Source: Corynebacterium sp. ACRPH
GTDB taxonomy: Bacteria; Actinomycetota; Actinomycetes; Mycobacteriales; Mycobacteriaceae
DNA length: 64,000 nt
Reading direction: 5' to 3'
Assembly: GCF_022347285.1 (NCBI RefSeq)
Contig: NZ_JAKRND010000004.1
Location: forward strand, 1-64,000
A model generated the notes under the pieces. The model saw nothing but the letters and a program-made list of their open reading frames with translations, searched no databases and had not been told where the DNA came from. Made by a program: the position numbers and the translations under genes. Below, piece after piece: positions 18,359-27,852 of the stretch. Each line of letters opens with the position of its first letter. Position 1 is the first letter of the stretch.

Positions 18359-20077
18359 TCACCAGTCTCTTAGGTAAGCAATGCGGTCGCGCAGCTGCTG
18401 TGCCGTGCACAGCGCCGTGGACGGCCCGCCGCAGTTTCTCCGCGCATCGTTGTGAATCTGCCCATGCGGTTTGCCGGTGCGGGCGGACTTCATAGACACC
18501 AGGGCGTTCAACTCCTTGCGCAGGGCCGGGAGTTCCTCGCTGGCCACGCGCTTATTGCGCAAGTCCGCGCCACTGCCCTCTTCGGCCGGCCTCTGCTTCT
18601 CCTGCTTGCGGCGCTCTTCCTCTTCCTTCGCCCGCGCGTCCAACTGCTCGGCTTGGCGCTGACGCAGCAACGTACGCATCTGTTCGGCGTCCAGAAGACC
18701 GGGTAGGCCAAGGTATGCCTGTTCCTCCTCCGACCCGCTCAAGGTGGCCGTGCCGTAGGTCGAACCGTCGTAGATGAGACTGTCTAGCTCGGCCTCGGCG
18801 CCGACGGACTCGTAGCCTTTGTCCTCTTCCGGCTCGTTTTGCTCCTGGTTGGCTTGTTGTAGGAGTTGGTCGTCCCAGCCCTCGTTCTGTCGGTGGGGCT
18901 TGCCGAGCACGTGGTTGCGCTGCTGCTCCATCTTGGATGCTAGCTCTAGGAGTACGGACACACTGGGGAGGAAGATTGACGCCGACTCCCCTGGCCTCCT
19001 GGAGCGCACGAAACGGCCGATGGCCTGAGCGAAGAACAGTGGTGTGGAAGAAGATGTGGCGTACACGCCCACGGCCAAGCGCGGTACGTCCACGCCCTCG
19101 GAGACCATTCGCACGGCGACCATCCACTCGTCGGTGCTGGCGGAGAACTCCTTGATGCGTTCGGAAGCCCCCGCCTCGTCGGAGAGCACCACCGTCACTG
19201 GGGTGTTGCTGATCCGCTCCAGAATCCGCGCGTAGGCGCGCGCCGTGGTCTTGTCGGTGGCGATCACCAGGCCACCCGCGTCGGGAATGGTCTCGCGCAG
19301 CTGCTGCAGGCGCGTCTGCGCGGCATTGAGTACGGCGGGGATCCAGTCGCCCTTTGGGTCCAGCGCGGTGCGCCACGCCCGCGCGGTCTGCTCTGCGTTC
19401 AGCGGCTCGCCCAGGCGTGCCTCAAACTCCTCGCCGGCGGAGTTGCGCCAGCGTGCCTGGCCGGAATAGGCCAGGAACACCACCGGGCGGACGACTCCGT
19501 CCTTCAGCGCATCCGCGTAGCCGTAGGTGTAGTCGGCGGAGGACACGAGCGCGCCGTCGGCGCCCTCCACGGCTTCGTAGCGCACGAAGGGGATCTGGGA
19601 ATCGTCGGAGCGGAAGGGCGTACCCGTCAGCGCGAGGCGGCGTTCCACGTGCTCGTAGGCCATGCGCACGCCGTCTCCCCAGCTTTTTGCGTCGCCGGCG
19701 TGGTGGATCTCGTCCAGGATCACCAGCGCCTTCTTGGCGGTGGCTACCTGGTAGTGCTTCGTAGGCTTCATGCCCACCTGGGCATAGGTCACGCACACGC
19801 CGTCGTAGGCGTTGTTGAACGGCGAGGAGTTGGTGAACTCGGCGTCGAGCGCGATTCCCCGCTCCGCGGCGGACTGCGCCCACTGCACCTTCAGGTGTTC
19901 GGTGGGCACCACGATAACCAGCCGGTCCACTGCACGGGTATCTAGTAGCAACCGTGCAATCGTCAGGGCGAAGGTCGTCTTACCCGCCCCCGGGGTCGCC
20001 ACGGCCAGGAAGTCCTTCGGGCTGGCCTCGACGTACTTGTTCAGTGCCTCCTGCTGCCATAGGCGGAGGTGCTTCAC
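18359..20077 (-). CDS. DEAD/DEAH-box (SF2) helicase
   Basis: A 572-residue protein. Motif I TPGAGKTTFAL, motif II DEIHH, motif III LTGTPFRSDD and C-terminal motif VI QAIGRFVRSRRPGE define an SF2 helicase related to the UvrB/type III restriction group. The C-terminal third is charged and coiled-coil-like (AKEEEERRKQEKQRPAEEG). GTG 20077 is preferred because it overlaps the DUF3039 stop in a GTGA. The pair DUF3039-helicase is conserved in Corynebacteriales. Substrate unknown; no nuclease domain is visible. Confidence 0.85.
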   Translation of the reverse strand: MKHLRLWQQEALNKYVEASPKDFLAVATPGAGKTTFALTIARLLLDTRAVDRLVIVVPTEHLKVQWAQSAAERGIALDAEFTNSSPFNNAYDGVCVTYAQVGMKPTKHYQVATAKKALVILDEIHHAGDAKSWGDGVRMAYEHVERRLALTGTPFRSDDSQIPFVRYEAVEGADGALVSSADYTYGYADALKDGVVRPVVFLAYSGQARWRNSAGEEFEARLGEPLNAEQTARAWRTALDPKGDWIPAVLNAAQTRLQQLRETIPDAGGLVIATDKTTARAYARILERISNTPVTVVLSDEAGASERIKEFSASTDEWMVAVRMVSEGVDVPRLAVGVYATSSSTPLFFAQAIGRFVRSRRPGESASIFLPSVSVLLELASKMEQQRNHVLGKPHRQNEGWDDQLLQQANQEQNEPEEDKGYESVGAEAELDSLIYDGSTYGTATLSGSEEEQAYLGLPGLLDAEQMRTLLRQRQAEQLDARAKEEEERRKQEKQRPAEEGSGADLRNKRVASEELPALRKELNALVSMKSARTGKPHGQIHNDARRNCGGPSTALCTAQQLRDRIAYLRDW

Positions 20078-20316
20078 TTCTTGCGCAGCCCCTTGTAGAT
20101 CTGCTCGCAATCCGGGCAGACAGGCGATCCCGGCTTGGCCTGCTTGCGCACGGGGAAGGTCTCGCCGCACAGAGCCACGACCAGCTTGCCCATCACGGCG
20201 GATTCGACGATCTGGTCCTTCTTCACGTAGTGGAAGAACTTCGGTACATCGTCATCCGTCGTCGTATCCGTGTTGACTTCGGGGCGCTCAATCGTTGTCG
20301 TACTTGGGTTACTCAC
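20074..20316 (-). CDS. DUF3039 family zinc-ribbon-like protein
   Basis: An 80-residue protein with a GTG start. It carries a conserved core HYVKKDQIVESAVMGKLVVA and a CGETF...CPDCEQIYKGL segment; the Cys residues could bind zinc. It matches DUF3039. It overlaps the helicase start by 4 nt, so the two proteins are probably made together and may act together. It is divergent from the DUF3099 gene. Confidence 0.85.
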   Translation of the reverse strand: MSNPSTTTIERPEVNTDTTTDDDVPKFFHYVKKDQIVESAVMGKLVVALCGETFPVRKQAKPGSPVCPDCEQIYKGLRKK

Positions 20317-20375
20317 AGTTCACCATCATGCCCCTGAATCTGCTTGTTTTCCAGCTGCGTACTAGCGTTAGGTCT

Positions 20376-20813
20376 ATGGCTGATGCACGAAAAAGGAAAA
20401 CGGGAGGTGAGTCCCGGGCCAAGCGAGCTTCACAGGTGGAAATTATCACCGATGCCAAGAGTTCGCGTTTGCAGGGATGGCACCACCGTCGCAGGCTTTA
20501 CGCCGTGCTGCAGCTTCTGCGCATTCCCATCCTCGCCCTCGCCGCGTTGGTGATGTTGCTCACCCATAACGCCGCCCTCGCGGTGTGCGTGGCGGCGGTA
20601 AGCCTGCCTCTGCCCTGGATCGCCGTGCTGCTAGCCAACGAATCCGGCCAGGTGGACGAGACCACGAACAAGGTCTACAAGCCTGCCCTCGTCCGTGAGC
20701 AGCGTCGTGCCCAGCGCGCTGCTCTTGCCGGGGAGACTTCCCGCCCCATGCTGGAATCCAACTCCTCGCACCCGGAGATCATCGAGTACAACCCCGATCA
20801 GTCCTCTTCCTAA
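20376..20813 (+). CDS. DUF3099 membrane protein
   Basis: A 145-residue protein. A basic N terminus (ADARKRKTGGESRAKRA) is followed by two hydrophobic helices (AVLQLLRIPILALAALVMLL and LAVCVAAVSLPLPWIAVLLA) and a polar C-terminal tail. It matches DUF3099. ATG 20376 is chosen; a longer frame from 20295 would overlap the divergent DUF3039 gene. Function unknown. It is 45 bp upstream of the methyltransferase gene and probably cotranscribed. Confidence 0.8.
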   Translation: MADARKRKTGGESRAKRASQVEIITDAKSSRLQGWHHRRRLYAVLQLLRIPILALAALVMLLTHNAALAVCVAAVSLPLPWIAVLLANESGQVDETTNKVYKPALVREQRRAQRAALAGETSRPMLESNSSHPEIIEYNPDQSSS

Positions 20814-20858
20814 CGCCGATCTAGCGCCCAACTAGCACTGACTCATCAAGGAACTTCA

Positions 20859-22508
20859 ATGCCCGACTTTCCCCTGTGCACGCCCGGTAAAGCCACTGAA
20901 CAGCTGGTTCGCACCCTAGTCGAGCGAGGATACGGCTCTGTGTTGATCTTGGAGGCGCTCGGCGTGGAGGGAGTGGCCGCCGCCCAATCGGGTTCGCCCG
21001 CGGCCGCCACGTGGCACCTGTCGCGGCGCGGGTCCGCGGCCGCCCAGCTCGTCGCTGCTGTCTATTTACGACGCCCCCAGCCTGCCGCCTTCTTCCGGGA
21101 TCTCGTCGGGGCCGAGGTGACCTCCGGCTTGGTGGCGGAGAATGCGCTGATCCCCGTGGAGCAGCAATCCGCGCAAGACGCAGATGACAGTGCAGAATTG
21201 CTACGCCTGAACCTGGACATCCGGCCTGTCCACCACCCGGCTCACGGTGACACAGAGGTGCTGGTGCTGTCGGATCCGGACGCTTCCTTGGAAGAGCGCG
21301 TTCCCGGCCCGGGCCACGTTCCCGGAGTCGGCAACGCTCCCCTGTCACTGCTCAACTCCATCCCCCAGCTGCCTGCAGATGCAAGGGTGCTGGATCTCGG
21401 CACGGGCTCCGGCGTACTCGCATTGGTGCTGGCCGCCAACGCCGGAGCCGAGCCGCCAAAAATTTTTGGCAGCGACATCCACGCCCGCGCCCTGGATTAC
21501 GCCTGCGTGGCCGCCGCTGCACAAGGCCTGGAATCACCGCTGGTCAGCTGGGTGCAGGGCTCCTGGTTCGAGCCCTTTAGCGCTCAGTCCTTCGACGTCA
21601 TCGTCGCCAACCCTCCCTTCGTCATCGGCCCTTCCGTGGATCTGGATGCGGAAGAAGGGCACGTGTACCGCGACTCCGGCCTGCCACTCGACGCAGCCAG
21701 CAAGCTAGTGGTCGAACAATCAGTTCAGCACCTGGCGCCGGGAGGCCACGCGCACCTGCTGATCGGCTGGGCGCTCGGCGAGGAAGGCAGCAATGCTGCC
21801 AGCTCCGCCGCCGAACGGATCCTCGGCTGGCTGCCCGACGAGGGCGCCCGCGCCTGGGTTTTGCAGCGCGACGAGGTGGACGTTGCCACTTACGTGACCA
21901 CCTGGCTGCGCGATGAAAGCATCGATCCCCGGAGCACCGCGGGCCAACTACGAACCACGGAATGGCTGGACTTCTTCGCCCGCCACCAGATCACCCGCAT
22001 CGGCCTGGGCTGGATCCACATTGAAAAGTTCGAGGGTGCCACCGAGCTGACCGTCGAGTCGCTCGACCATGCGCTACCGGCCGGGGCGTACCTCGGCCTG
22101 GAGGCCGCCCAGTGGTTCGCCCGCTGCCGGTGGATCGACCAGCTGGAGGTTCCCGGCCGCTCCGCTGCCACAGCGGTGGCGGAGAGCCGCTACCGGCTGG
22201 GACGTGGCGTCATACTAGAAAAAACAGCGAGCGCCACCGACCAGGGGTTCGGCGAAGAGAGCGCGCGGCTAACCCGCACTGACGGCCCGGGCTGGTCGCA
22301 CGAGGTCGACGGTGTGCTGGCGACGATTCTGGCCGGGCTCAGCTGGGAGGGGCTAAACCTGCGCGACGTCGCCGAGTTCTATCACGCGGTGCACGGCGAC
22401 GAGCTGGGGATCAGCGCCGAGGAGCTGGTGGATCAACTGGTGCCGATCGCAGTGGACCTGGTGCGGCACGGCATGATCGTGCCGGAAGAGTTGCGTGATC
22501 TGTACTAG
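20859..22508 (+). CDS. Class I SAM-dependent methyltransferase with N-terminal DUF7059-like domain
   Basis: A 549-residue protein. The middle has a Rossmann methyltransferase core: motif I VLDLGTGSGVLALVLA (about 175-190), a post-I acidic GSDIHARAL and the N6/N5-type catalytic NPPF at about 254-257 in VIVANPPFVIGP. NPPF is typical of HemK/RsmC-like enzymes acting on glutamine or adenine. The N-terminal 150 residues match the family found in actinobacterial homologues, and the C-terminal 200 residues form an extra domain. Target unknown. It contains the A5T5 palindrome at 21455-21470. Confidence 0.8.
   Translation: MPDFPLCTPGKATEQLVRTLVERGYGSVLILEALGVEGVAAAQSGSPAAATWHLSRRGSAAAQLVAAVYLRRPQPAAFFRDLVGAEVTSGLVAENALIPVEQQSAQDADDSAELLRLNLDIRPVHHPAHGDTEVLVLSDPDASLEERVPGPGHVPGVGNAPLSLLNSIPQLPADARVLDLGTGSGVLALVLAANAGAEPPKIFGSDIHARALDYACVAAAAQGLESPLVSWVQGSWFEPFSAQSFDVIVANPPFVIGPSVDLDAEEGHVYRDSGLPLDAASKLVVEQSVQHLAPGGHAHLLIGWALGEEGSNAASSAAERILGWLPDEGARAWVLQRDEVDVATYVTTWLRDESIDPRSTAGQLRTTEWLDFFARHQITRIGLGWIHIEKFEGATELTVESLDHALPAGAYLGLEAAQWFARCRWIDQLEVPGRSAATAVAESRYRLGRGVILEKTASATDQGFGEESARLTRTDGPGWSHEVDGVLATILAGLSWEGLNLRDVAEFYHAVHGDELGISAEELVDQLVPIAVDLVRHGMIVPEELRDLY
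21455..21470. repeat. A5T5-centred 16-bp palindrome inside the methyltransferase gene
   Basis: GCCAAAAATTTTTGGC, a perfect palindrome. The centre is read as AAA ATT TTT (Lys-Ile-Phe) in a gene that otherwise prefers G or C in third positions. Similar tracts occur at 22545, 27655, 45740 and 53462. Confidence 0.85.
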
Positions 22509-22574
22509 AGGCAACCTCTAGAACATGGATGCTCTAGAACCCGGAAAATTTTTTGGAAGGAAGGCAGAACAACG

Positions 22575-23045
22575 GTGAAAGCAGTAGTGAGCACAGTCAG
22601 CAGTGCAGAGGTGACCGTGGACGGCGAGGTCGTCGGATCGGTACAAGGCCCTGCACTGCTGGCCCTCGTCGGCATCGGCGTGGCCGACATTGCAGACGAG
22701 AGCGTGGCAGAGGCGGCAGTGGAAAAGATGGCGCGGAAGATCGCCGAACTGCGCCTACTGCCCGCTGCTGGCGAGCCATGGGATAGCCCGCGCAATCACT
22801 CGGTTGAGGAGGTAGGCGGACAGGTGCTGCTGGTCAGCCAGTTCACGCTCATGGGCGAAACGAAGAAGGGGCGGCGACCTTCTTGGGGGAACGCGGCGCC
22901 CGGCGAGGCCGCGCAACCAGTGTTCGACCGCATCGCCGAACTACTGCGCCAGCGGGGAATAGTTGTAGAAACAGGCCGATTTGGAGCCATGATGAAGGTC
23001 TCCAGTGTAAACGAGGGGCCATTCACCGTGCTGGTGGAAACCTAG
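22575..23045 (+). CDS. dtd: D-aminoacyl-tRNA deacylase
   Basis: A 156-residue protein, a little longer than the typical 145-150. It removes D-amino acids (and misloaded glycine) from tRNA. The two family motifs are visible as [17 protein letters not shown] (SQ motif) and NEGPFTV (variant of the cross-subunit GP motif NxGPVT). GTG start with GGAAGGAAGG upstream. It lies between the methyltransferase and sigB. An A4T6 tract (22545-22554) precedes the ribosome-binding site. Confidence 0.93.
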   Translation: MKAVVSTVSSAEVTVDGEVVGSVQGPALLALVGIGVADIADESVAEAAVEKMARKIAELRLLPAAGEPWDSPRNHSVEEVGGQVLLVSQFTLMGETKKGRRPSWGNAAPGEAAQPVFDRIAELLRQRGIVVETGRFGAMMKVSSVNEGPFTVLVET

Positions 23046-23168
23046 ACCAGTCTTCCCCGGCGCCTATTACTCCAGGTGGAAGCGTATATCCGCCGCAGAC
23101 TGTGCGACGGCATATAGCGGTAAACCCTATTGCGGGGGTAAGCACGGTTCCCTCCTAGGGGGTGGGTG

Positions 23169-23197
23169 GGGAACAATTCATCGAAGATGTCCGTTAA
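23169..23197 (+). promoter_or_regulatory. SigH/ECF-type promoter of sigB
   Basis: GGGAAC (23169-23174), a 17-bp spacer and CGTTAA (23192-23197) fit the corynebacterial SigH consensus (GGAAT/C, CGTT). Transcription would start near 23204, giving a leader of about 74 nt with GGAGG before the sigB ATG. The remaining 120 bp upstream hold no clear second promoter. Confidence 0.7.
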
Positions 23198-23277
23198 CCC
23201 CTTAGAGCTTCGGCACAAAACGAGAAAAATCTTGAAGAGCTTGAGCGCTATCGAGCCACGGGAGGCACACCAGCACT

Positions 23278-24309
23278 ATGAAAAACTCCATGATTGATGA
23301 CGAGTACAACGGCATCAACAGCGGTAGGGGCAACGGCGGTTCGGCCGACGATAGCGATAAAAAGGAAGACAAGGGTCGGCGGCGCGGAAACAACGAGAAC
23401 CCGTCGGCGGACTTGGTTCGCGTTTACCTCAACGGCATCGGCAAGACCGCGCTGCTGACCGCCGAGGACGAAGTCGAACTGTCGAAGCGGATCGAAGTAG
23501 GCCTGTACTCCGAGTACCTGCTGGCCAACGCCGAGAAGCTCACCCGCGCAAAGAAGCGCGACCTGAAGGTTCTCGCCCGTGAGGGCAAGGCAGCCCGCAG
23601 CCACCTGCTGGAGGCAAACCTGCGCCTGGTCGTCTCCCTGGCGAAGCGCTACACCGGCCGCGGAATGCCGCTGCTGGACCTCATCCAGGAAGGCAACCTG
23701 GGCCTGATCCGCGCGATGGAAAAGTTCGACTACACCAAGGGCTTTAAGTTCTCCACCTATGCAACGTGGTGGATTCGCCAGGCCATCACCCGTGGCATGG
23801 CCGACCAGTCCCGCACCATCCGCCTTCCCGTCCACCTCGTCGAGCAGGTCAACAAGCTGTCCCGCATCAAGCGGGAGATGTACCAGCAGCTGGGCCGCGA
23901 AGCCACGAACGAAGAGCTCTCGGAGGAGTCCGGCATCGAAGAATCCAAGATCGAGATGCTGCTGAAGCAGTCCCGCGATCCGGTGAGCCTGGACATGCCG
24001 GTCGGCAGCGATGAGGAAGCCCCGCTGGGTGATTTCATCGAAGATTCCGAGGCGACTGACGCGGAAACCGCCGTAGTGGCTTCCCTGCGCCACTCCGACG
24101 TGCGCGCAGTCCTGGGCACCCTGGAGGAACGCGAACAGGACGTGATCAAGCTACGCTACGGCTTGGATGACGGGATGCCCCGCACGCTGGACCAGATCGG
24201 CCGTCGCTTCGGGCTTTCCCGCGAGCGCGTGCGCCAGATCGAACGCGAGGTAATGGCGAAGCTGCGCGAAGGCGACCGGGCGGACAAGCTGCGCGAGTAC
24301 GCGGTTTAA
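23278..24309 (+). CDS. sigB: Principal-like sigma factor SigB
   Basis: A 343-residue group 2 sigma factor lacking the long N-terminal extension of SigA but nearly identical in regions 2-4: [37 protein letters not shown] and [18 protein letters not shown]. In corynebacteria SigB directs transition- and stress-phase genes. ATG 23278 is preceded by GGGAGG. The SigH-type promoter upstream ties it to heat and oxidative stress. It lies 99 bp upstream of dtxR, the order known from C. glutamicum and C. diphtheriae. Confidence 0.97.
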   Translation: MKNSMIDDEYNGINSGRGNGGSADDSDKKEDKGRRRGNNENPSADLVRVYLNGIGKTALLTAEDEVELSKRIEVGLYSEYLLANAEKLTRAKKRDLKVLAREGKAARSHLLEANLRLVVSLAKRYTGRGMPLLDLIQEGNLGLIRAMEKFDYTKGFKFSTYATWWIRQAITRGMADQSRTIRLPVHLVEQVNKLSRIKREMYQQLGREATNEELSEESGIEESKIEMLLKQSRDPVSLDMPVGSDEEAPLGDFIEDSEATDAETAVVASLRHSDVRAVLGTLEEREQDVIKLRYGLDDGMPRTLDQIGRRFGLSRERVRQIEREVMAKLREGDRADKLREYAV

Positions 24310-24339
24310 CCCCGCTGTAGAACCAGTACCTACACTTCT

Positions 24340-24370
24340 GCCCCGCTCCCGATGTGGACGGGGCTATAAT
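24340..24370 (+). promoter_or_regulatory. dtxR promoter with adjoining inverted repeat
   Basis: TATAAT at 24365-24370 lies 38 bp before the dtxR GTG. Directly upstream is GCCCCG (24340-24345) / CGGGGC (24359-24364) with a 13-nt loop, overlapping the expected -35 region. It may act as sigB terminator or as an operator. No DtxR box is visible here. Confidence 0.55.
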
Positions 24371-24408
24371 CGTGAGAAGTCAACAAGCACAGAAAGGGCG
24401 TAGCGCAC

Positions 24409-25131
24409 GTGAGGGATCTCGTCGATACCACTGAGATGTATCTCCGAACGATTTACGAGTTGGAAGAAGAGGGCATCCCACCGCTGCGCGCCCGTATCGC
24501 CGAGAGGCTCGATCAGTCCGGTCCGACCGTGAGCCAGACCGTCGCCCGCATGGAGCGCGACGAACTTCTAACCGTCGAGAAGGATCGCTCCCTAAAGCTC
24601 AGCACGCAGGGGCGTGCATTGGCCACCGCCGTGATGCGAAAGCACCGTCTGGCAGAGCGCCTGCTTACCGATGTGATCGGCCTGCCGTGGGAAAAGGTGC
24701 ACGACGAGGCTTGCCGTTGGGAACACGTCATGGGCGACGAGGTCGAGGTGCAGCTGGTAAAGGTGCTCAGTGAATACGCCACCTCCCCGTTCGGCAACCC
24801 GATCCCGGGGCTGGACGAGCTGGTGGAGGGCATCCCGGAGGCCGAACGCGCGGAGATGCTGGAGAAGGTTAACGCCCTGCAGGAGGGAACCTCGCAGCGC
24901 GCCTCCGACATTGAGCCGTCGGAGCCGATCCAGGTGAAGATCCTCAGCATCAACGAAATCATCCAGGTCGAGTACAAGCTGATGGCTAAGTTCCATGCGC
25001 TTGACATGCGCCCGGGCAGCGTTGTGAGCTTGGTTGCCACCGAGGACGGCCTGGAGTTCAGCAACGACAACGGCGCCATGGTAATTCCGGAAGAACTCGG
25101 CCACGCCGTGCGAGTGGAGAAGGTTAGCTAA
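24409..25131 (+). CDS. dtxR: Iron-dependent repressor DtxR
   Basis: A 240-residue protein with a GTG start. The N-terminal winged helix ([16 protein letters not shown]) binds DNA, the middle holds two Fe(II) sites, and the C-terminal SH3-like domain starts near residue 150. Metal ligands sit at exactly the C. diphtheriae numbers: Met10, Cys102, Glu105 and His106 in site 2, His79, Glu83 and His98 in site 1. It represses iron uptake and haem-utilisation genes when iron is sufficient. It follows sigB and precedes galE by 13 bp. Confidence 0.97.
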   Translation: MRDLVDTTEMYLRTIYELEEEGIPPLRARIAERLDQSGPTVSQTVARMERDELLTVEKDRSLKLSTQGRALATAVMRKHRLAERLLTDVIGLPWEKVHDEACRWEHVMGDEVEVQLVKVLSEYATSPFGNPIPGLDELVEGIPEAERAEMLEKVNALQEGTSQRASDIEPSEPIQVKILSINEIIQVEYKLMAKFHALDMRPGSVVSLVATEDGLEFSNDNGAMVIPEELGHAVRVEKVS

Positions 25132-25144
25132 TCAGTGCGGTAGC

Positions 25145-26179
25145 GTGGGGCATGTGAGTAGCATCGATCTTTCCTCTTCTGCCCTATCCCCTTCCTCCCA
25201 CATTGTCGTCACCGGCGGTGCCGGATATGTCGGCAGCGTGTGTGCCAGCGTGCTGCTGGAACACGGCTTCCGCGTGACGGTCGTCGACGACCTATCCACC
25301 GGCAACGACTACGCCGTGCCAGAGGGCGCTACCTTTGTTCAGGGTGACATCCGCGACGTCATTTCCGACGTCTTCGCAGCCGGTGACGTTGCCGCCGTGA
25401 TGCACTTCGCCGCCCGCTCTTTGGTCGGCGAGTCGGTGGAAAAGCCGGACATCTACTGGCACCACAACGTGGGAACCAGCTTGTACCTACTGGATCAGAT
25501 GCGCGAGCACGGAGTGCAGAACCTCGTGTTCTCCTCCACCGCCGCTACCTACGGGGAACCCGAGCAGGTTCCGATTACAGAGGATATGCCCACCGCCCCC
25601 ACCAACCCCTATGGCGCATCCAAGCTGGCGATCGACCACATGATCACCTCCTATGCCAACGCTTACGGGCTGGCCGCGACTTCCCTGCGCTACTTCAACG
25701 TCGCCGGCGCGTACGGCGACATCGGGGAAAACCACAAGGTAGAGACGCACCTGATTCCGCTGGTGCTGCAGGTAGCCCTCGGCCACCGGGAGCACATCTC
25801 CATCTTCGGCACCGACTACCCCACCGCTGACGGGACTGCGGTGCGCGATTACATTCACATTCGGGATTTGGCGGACGCACACCTGCTAGCCGCGGCCTCT
25901 AACGCTGCCGGCCAGCACCGCATCTTCAATCTCGGCTCCGGTGATGGCTTTAGCGTGCGCCAGGTGATCGACACCTGCCGCGAGGTAACTGGCCACCCGA
26001 TTCCGGCCGTGGAGTCCCCGCGCCGTGCAGGCGACCCCGCCACCCTCATCGCCTCCTCCGCCAGGGCGAAGGCCGAGCTCGGATGGAACCCGACCCGCTC
26101 CGACCTGCATACGATCATTTCGGATGCGTGGGCGTTTAGCGGACAACTGGGTGATAGGTTGCATTCCGCACGGCGTTAA
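25145..26179 (+). CDS. galE: UDP-glucose 4-epimerase
   Basis: A 344-residue extended short-chain dehydrogenase. The NAD motif is [12 protein letters not shown], the catalytic pair is Ser/Thr in [11 protein letters not shown] with YGASK, and the substrate segment includes RYFNVAGA. It interconverts UDP-glucose and UDP-galactose, providing UDP-Gal for the galactan of arabinogalactan. GTG 25145 or GTG 25154 may be the start. The 13-bp gap to dtxR suggests one operon, as in C. glutamicum. The 3' end overlaps the converging DUF4192 gene by 44 nt. Confidence 0.93.
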   Translation: MGHVSSIDLSSSALSPSSHIVVTGGAGYVGSVCASVLLEHGFRVTVVDDLSTGNDYAVPEGATFVQGDIRDVISDVFAAGDVAAVMHFAARSLVGESVEKPDIYWHHNVGTSLYLLDQMREHGVQNLVFSSTAATYGEPEQVPITEDMPTAPTNPYGASKLAIDHMITSYANAYGLAATSLRYFNVAGAYGDIGENHKVETHLIPLVLQVALGHREHISIFGTDYPTADGTAVRDYIHIRDLADAHLLAAASNAAGQHRIFNLGSGDGFSVRQVIDTCREVTGHPIPAVESPRRAGDPATLIASSARAKAELGWNPTRSDLHTIISDAWAFSGQLGDRLHSARR

Positions 26180-27635
26180 CCGCATCCCAGTCCACGGTCT
26201 GTAGCAGGCGCTCGTATTCCCAGGCGAGATCAAGCCCGGCATACTCCCGGACTGTGACGTAAGTGCGCTCCGGAACCCAGCCGGCTCCTTCCGACTCGCC
26301 GGAATCGTCCGGATCGCCCTGGCTGCGCGGATCATCTGGATCCTCCGCCGCGTCCAGATCCATCTGCACATTCGCCATGACCGTACATGCCGCGCGCACG
26401 GCCTTAGACAGCAGCAGCTTGATCTTGCCCCTCTGGTGCGCGTCCAGCGCCGCGATCGTGATGTCGGCGGTGAACTCATCCAAGGCACTGAGCTGTGGCT
26501 GCATATCGGACTCATCGGCATCCTCCACACCACGCAAAATGTCTTCCAGCGCTGCTTCGGGGTCGGCAGCCAGCGCATCCGGGTCGTCGGCGTGCTCCAA
26601 CAGATCCAGCTTCGCGCACGCATCCTCGGTGTAGAGGTCCGCCTCGAGCTCCTCCAGCAGGCGCGTAAGCGTGTGGTAGGCCAGCACTCCTTCGTCGTTA
26701 GCCGACGCCACCAGAGCCAGAATCAACATCACCCGTCGTCGCACCGATCCCGTCGTCCGCCGCGCGGTACTTGCCAACATCTCCCGCAGGATGGCGCTGT
26801 TTGCACCGAGCGACCATGCGATAACTACCGTGTGCAGAAATTCGTCGCAACAAATCGCGGCGAGGCTATCGATCAGGTACTCGTCTTCGCATTCCTCCTC
26901 CAGCACTCGCTGGCCTTCCGCCACGGCGGCCACCCCGACTAGTACCTTGATCAGGTCGACCGTCGTGGCTTCCCCGCGATCCTGCAACATCCAATCCGGT
27001 GCTGCGATGTTCGCGGGATCTAGCCAGCGTTCCATTTCCTCTCTGTCGCCCATGCGGCGCGCACCGCTGAGTGCGCTGATGTCCGCCAGCTCGTTGGTTT
27101 CCACGCTGGCGACGGTGCCCGTCTCCCCGTCTAGGACATCTGTCCACGGTTCCCCCGTGGCAATCTGCGAGACCTCCAGCGCCGACTGAACTTCCACACA
27201 TCCGTCCTGGAGCTGCTTAATGGCGGAGGCCACACAGGCACGCAGGCGGTCATCCATGTCGCCGATGGTGAGGATGATGGCCTCTGCCGCTGGGGCGTCA
27301 CAAAGAATATTGATGAGACCGCGAGCCGCTTCGGTCACAGCGGCGGGGATAAGGTCGCAGCGTAGGACGGGGCCGATGCGGAAACGGCGGTGGTTCTCCG
27401 GCAAGGGGGCGGGGCCGGTGGTGCCGGTGTTGATCGGTTCGGTGGGTTCGGTGGAAGCGACAAGGCCGATGATGACCATCGAATCAACCGGCGGGAAGCC
27501 CAACAGCGAGGGAATGGCCGCAATGAGCTTTCCTTTGTCGGCCCCGAGGTGAACCGAGGGAGCTGGCGTAGCGGAGGTGGCGGGCGCGGGAATAGATTGT
27601 GCGTTCTGATCGTTGTGTTCTGGTGAGTTGCTCAT
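26136..27635 (-). CDS. DUF4192 family protein
   Basis: A 499-residue soluble, acidic protein. The family core [25 protein letters not shown] starts near residue 34 and EWILA-free central alpha-helical repeats follow, ending with the conserved [16 protein letters not shown] segment. It belongs to DUF4192, widespread in actinobacteria and of unknown function. The last 44 nt are antisense to the end of galE. A 17-bp inverted repeat lies 33 bp upstream of its ATG. It is transcribed divergently from the PAC2 gene. Confidence 0.82.
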   Translation of the reverse strand: MSNSPEHNDQNAQSIPAPATSATPAPSVHLGADKGKLIAAIPSLLGFPPVDSMVIIGLVASTEPTEPINTGTTGPAPLPENHRRFRIGPVLRCDLIPAAVTEAARGLINILCDAPAAEAIILTIGDMDDRLRACVASAIKQLQDGCVEVQSALEVSQIATGEPWTDVLDGETGTVASVETNELADISALSGARRMGDREEMERWLDPANIAAPDWMLQDRGEATTVDLIKVLVGVAAVAEGQRVLEEECEDEYLIDSLAAICCDEFLHTVVIAWSLGANSAILREMLASTARRTTGSVRRRVMLILALVASANDEGVLAYHTLTRLLEELEADLYTEDACAKLDLLEHADDPDALAADPEAALEDILRGVEDADESDMQPQLSALDEFTADITIAALDAHQRGKIKLLLSKAVRAACTVMANVQMDLDAAEDPDDPRSQGDPDDSGESEGAGWVPERTYVTVREYAGLDLAWEYERLLQTVDWDAVNAVRNATYHPVVR

Positions 27636-27852
27636 GCCGCAGATACTCGTCGAGAAAAATTTTTGACGCGGCCACGGTGGCCGCTGGACTTGGCGTTGCC
27701 CCAGGGACCTGTGGATAACTCAAAACTGTGAATTCAGCTTTCTAGCTGTACGAAATACGCGCCGTCTCGGGCTAGGTTGTCCGAACTGCCTGATAGGCTT
27801 GGCAGACAGTGCTTGGTTGGACAAAGGTTCCGCCGGAAGGGAGAGCGAAACT
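27636..27852. promoter_or_regulatory. Divergent control region of DUF4192 and PAC2 genes
   Basis: This 217-bp gap contains an AAAAATTTTT tract (27655-27664), a perfect inverted repeat GCGGCCAC-g-GTGGCCGC (27668-27684) and a perfect DnaA-box match TGTGGATAA (27710-27718; TTATCCACA on the minus strand). An SD-like AAGGGAGAG precedes the PAC2 ATG. No clear promoter hexamers were found. Confidence 0.45.
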
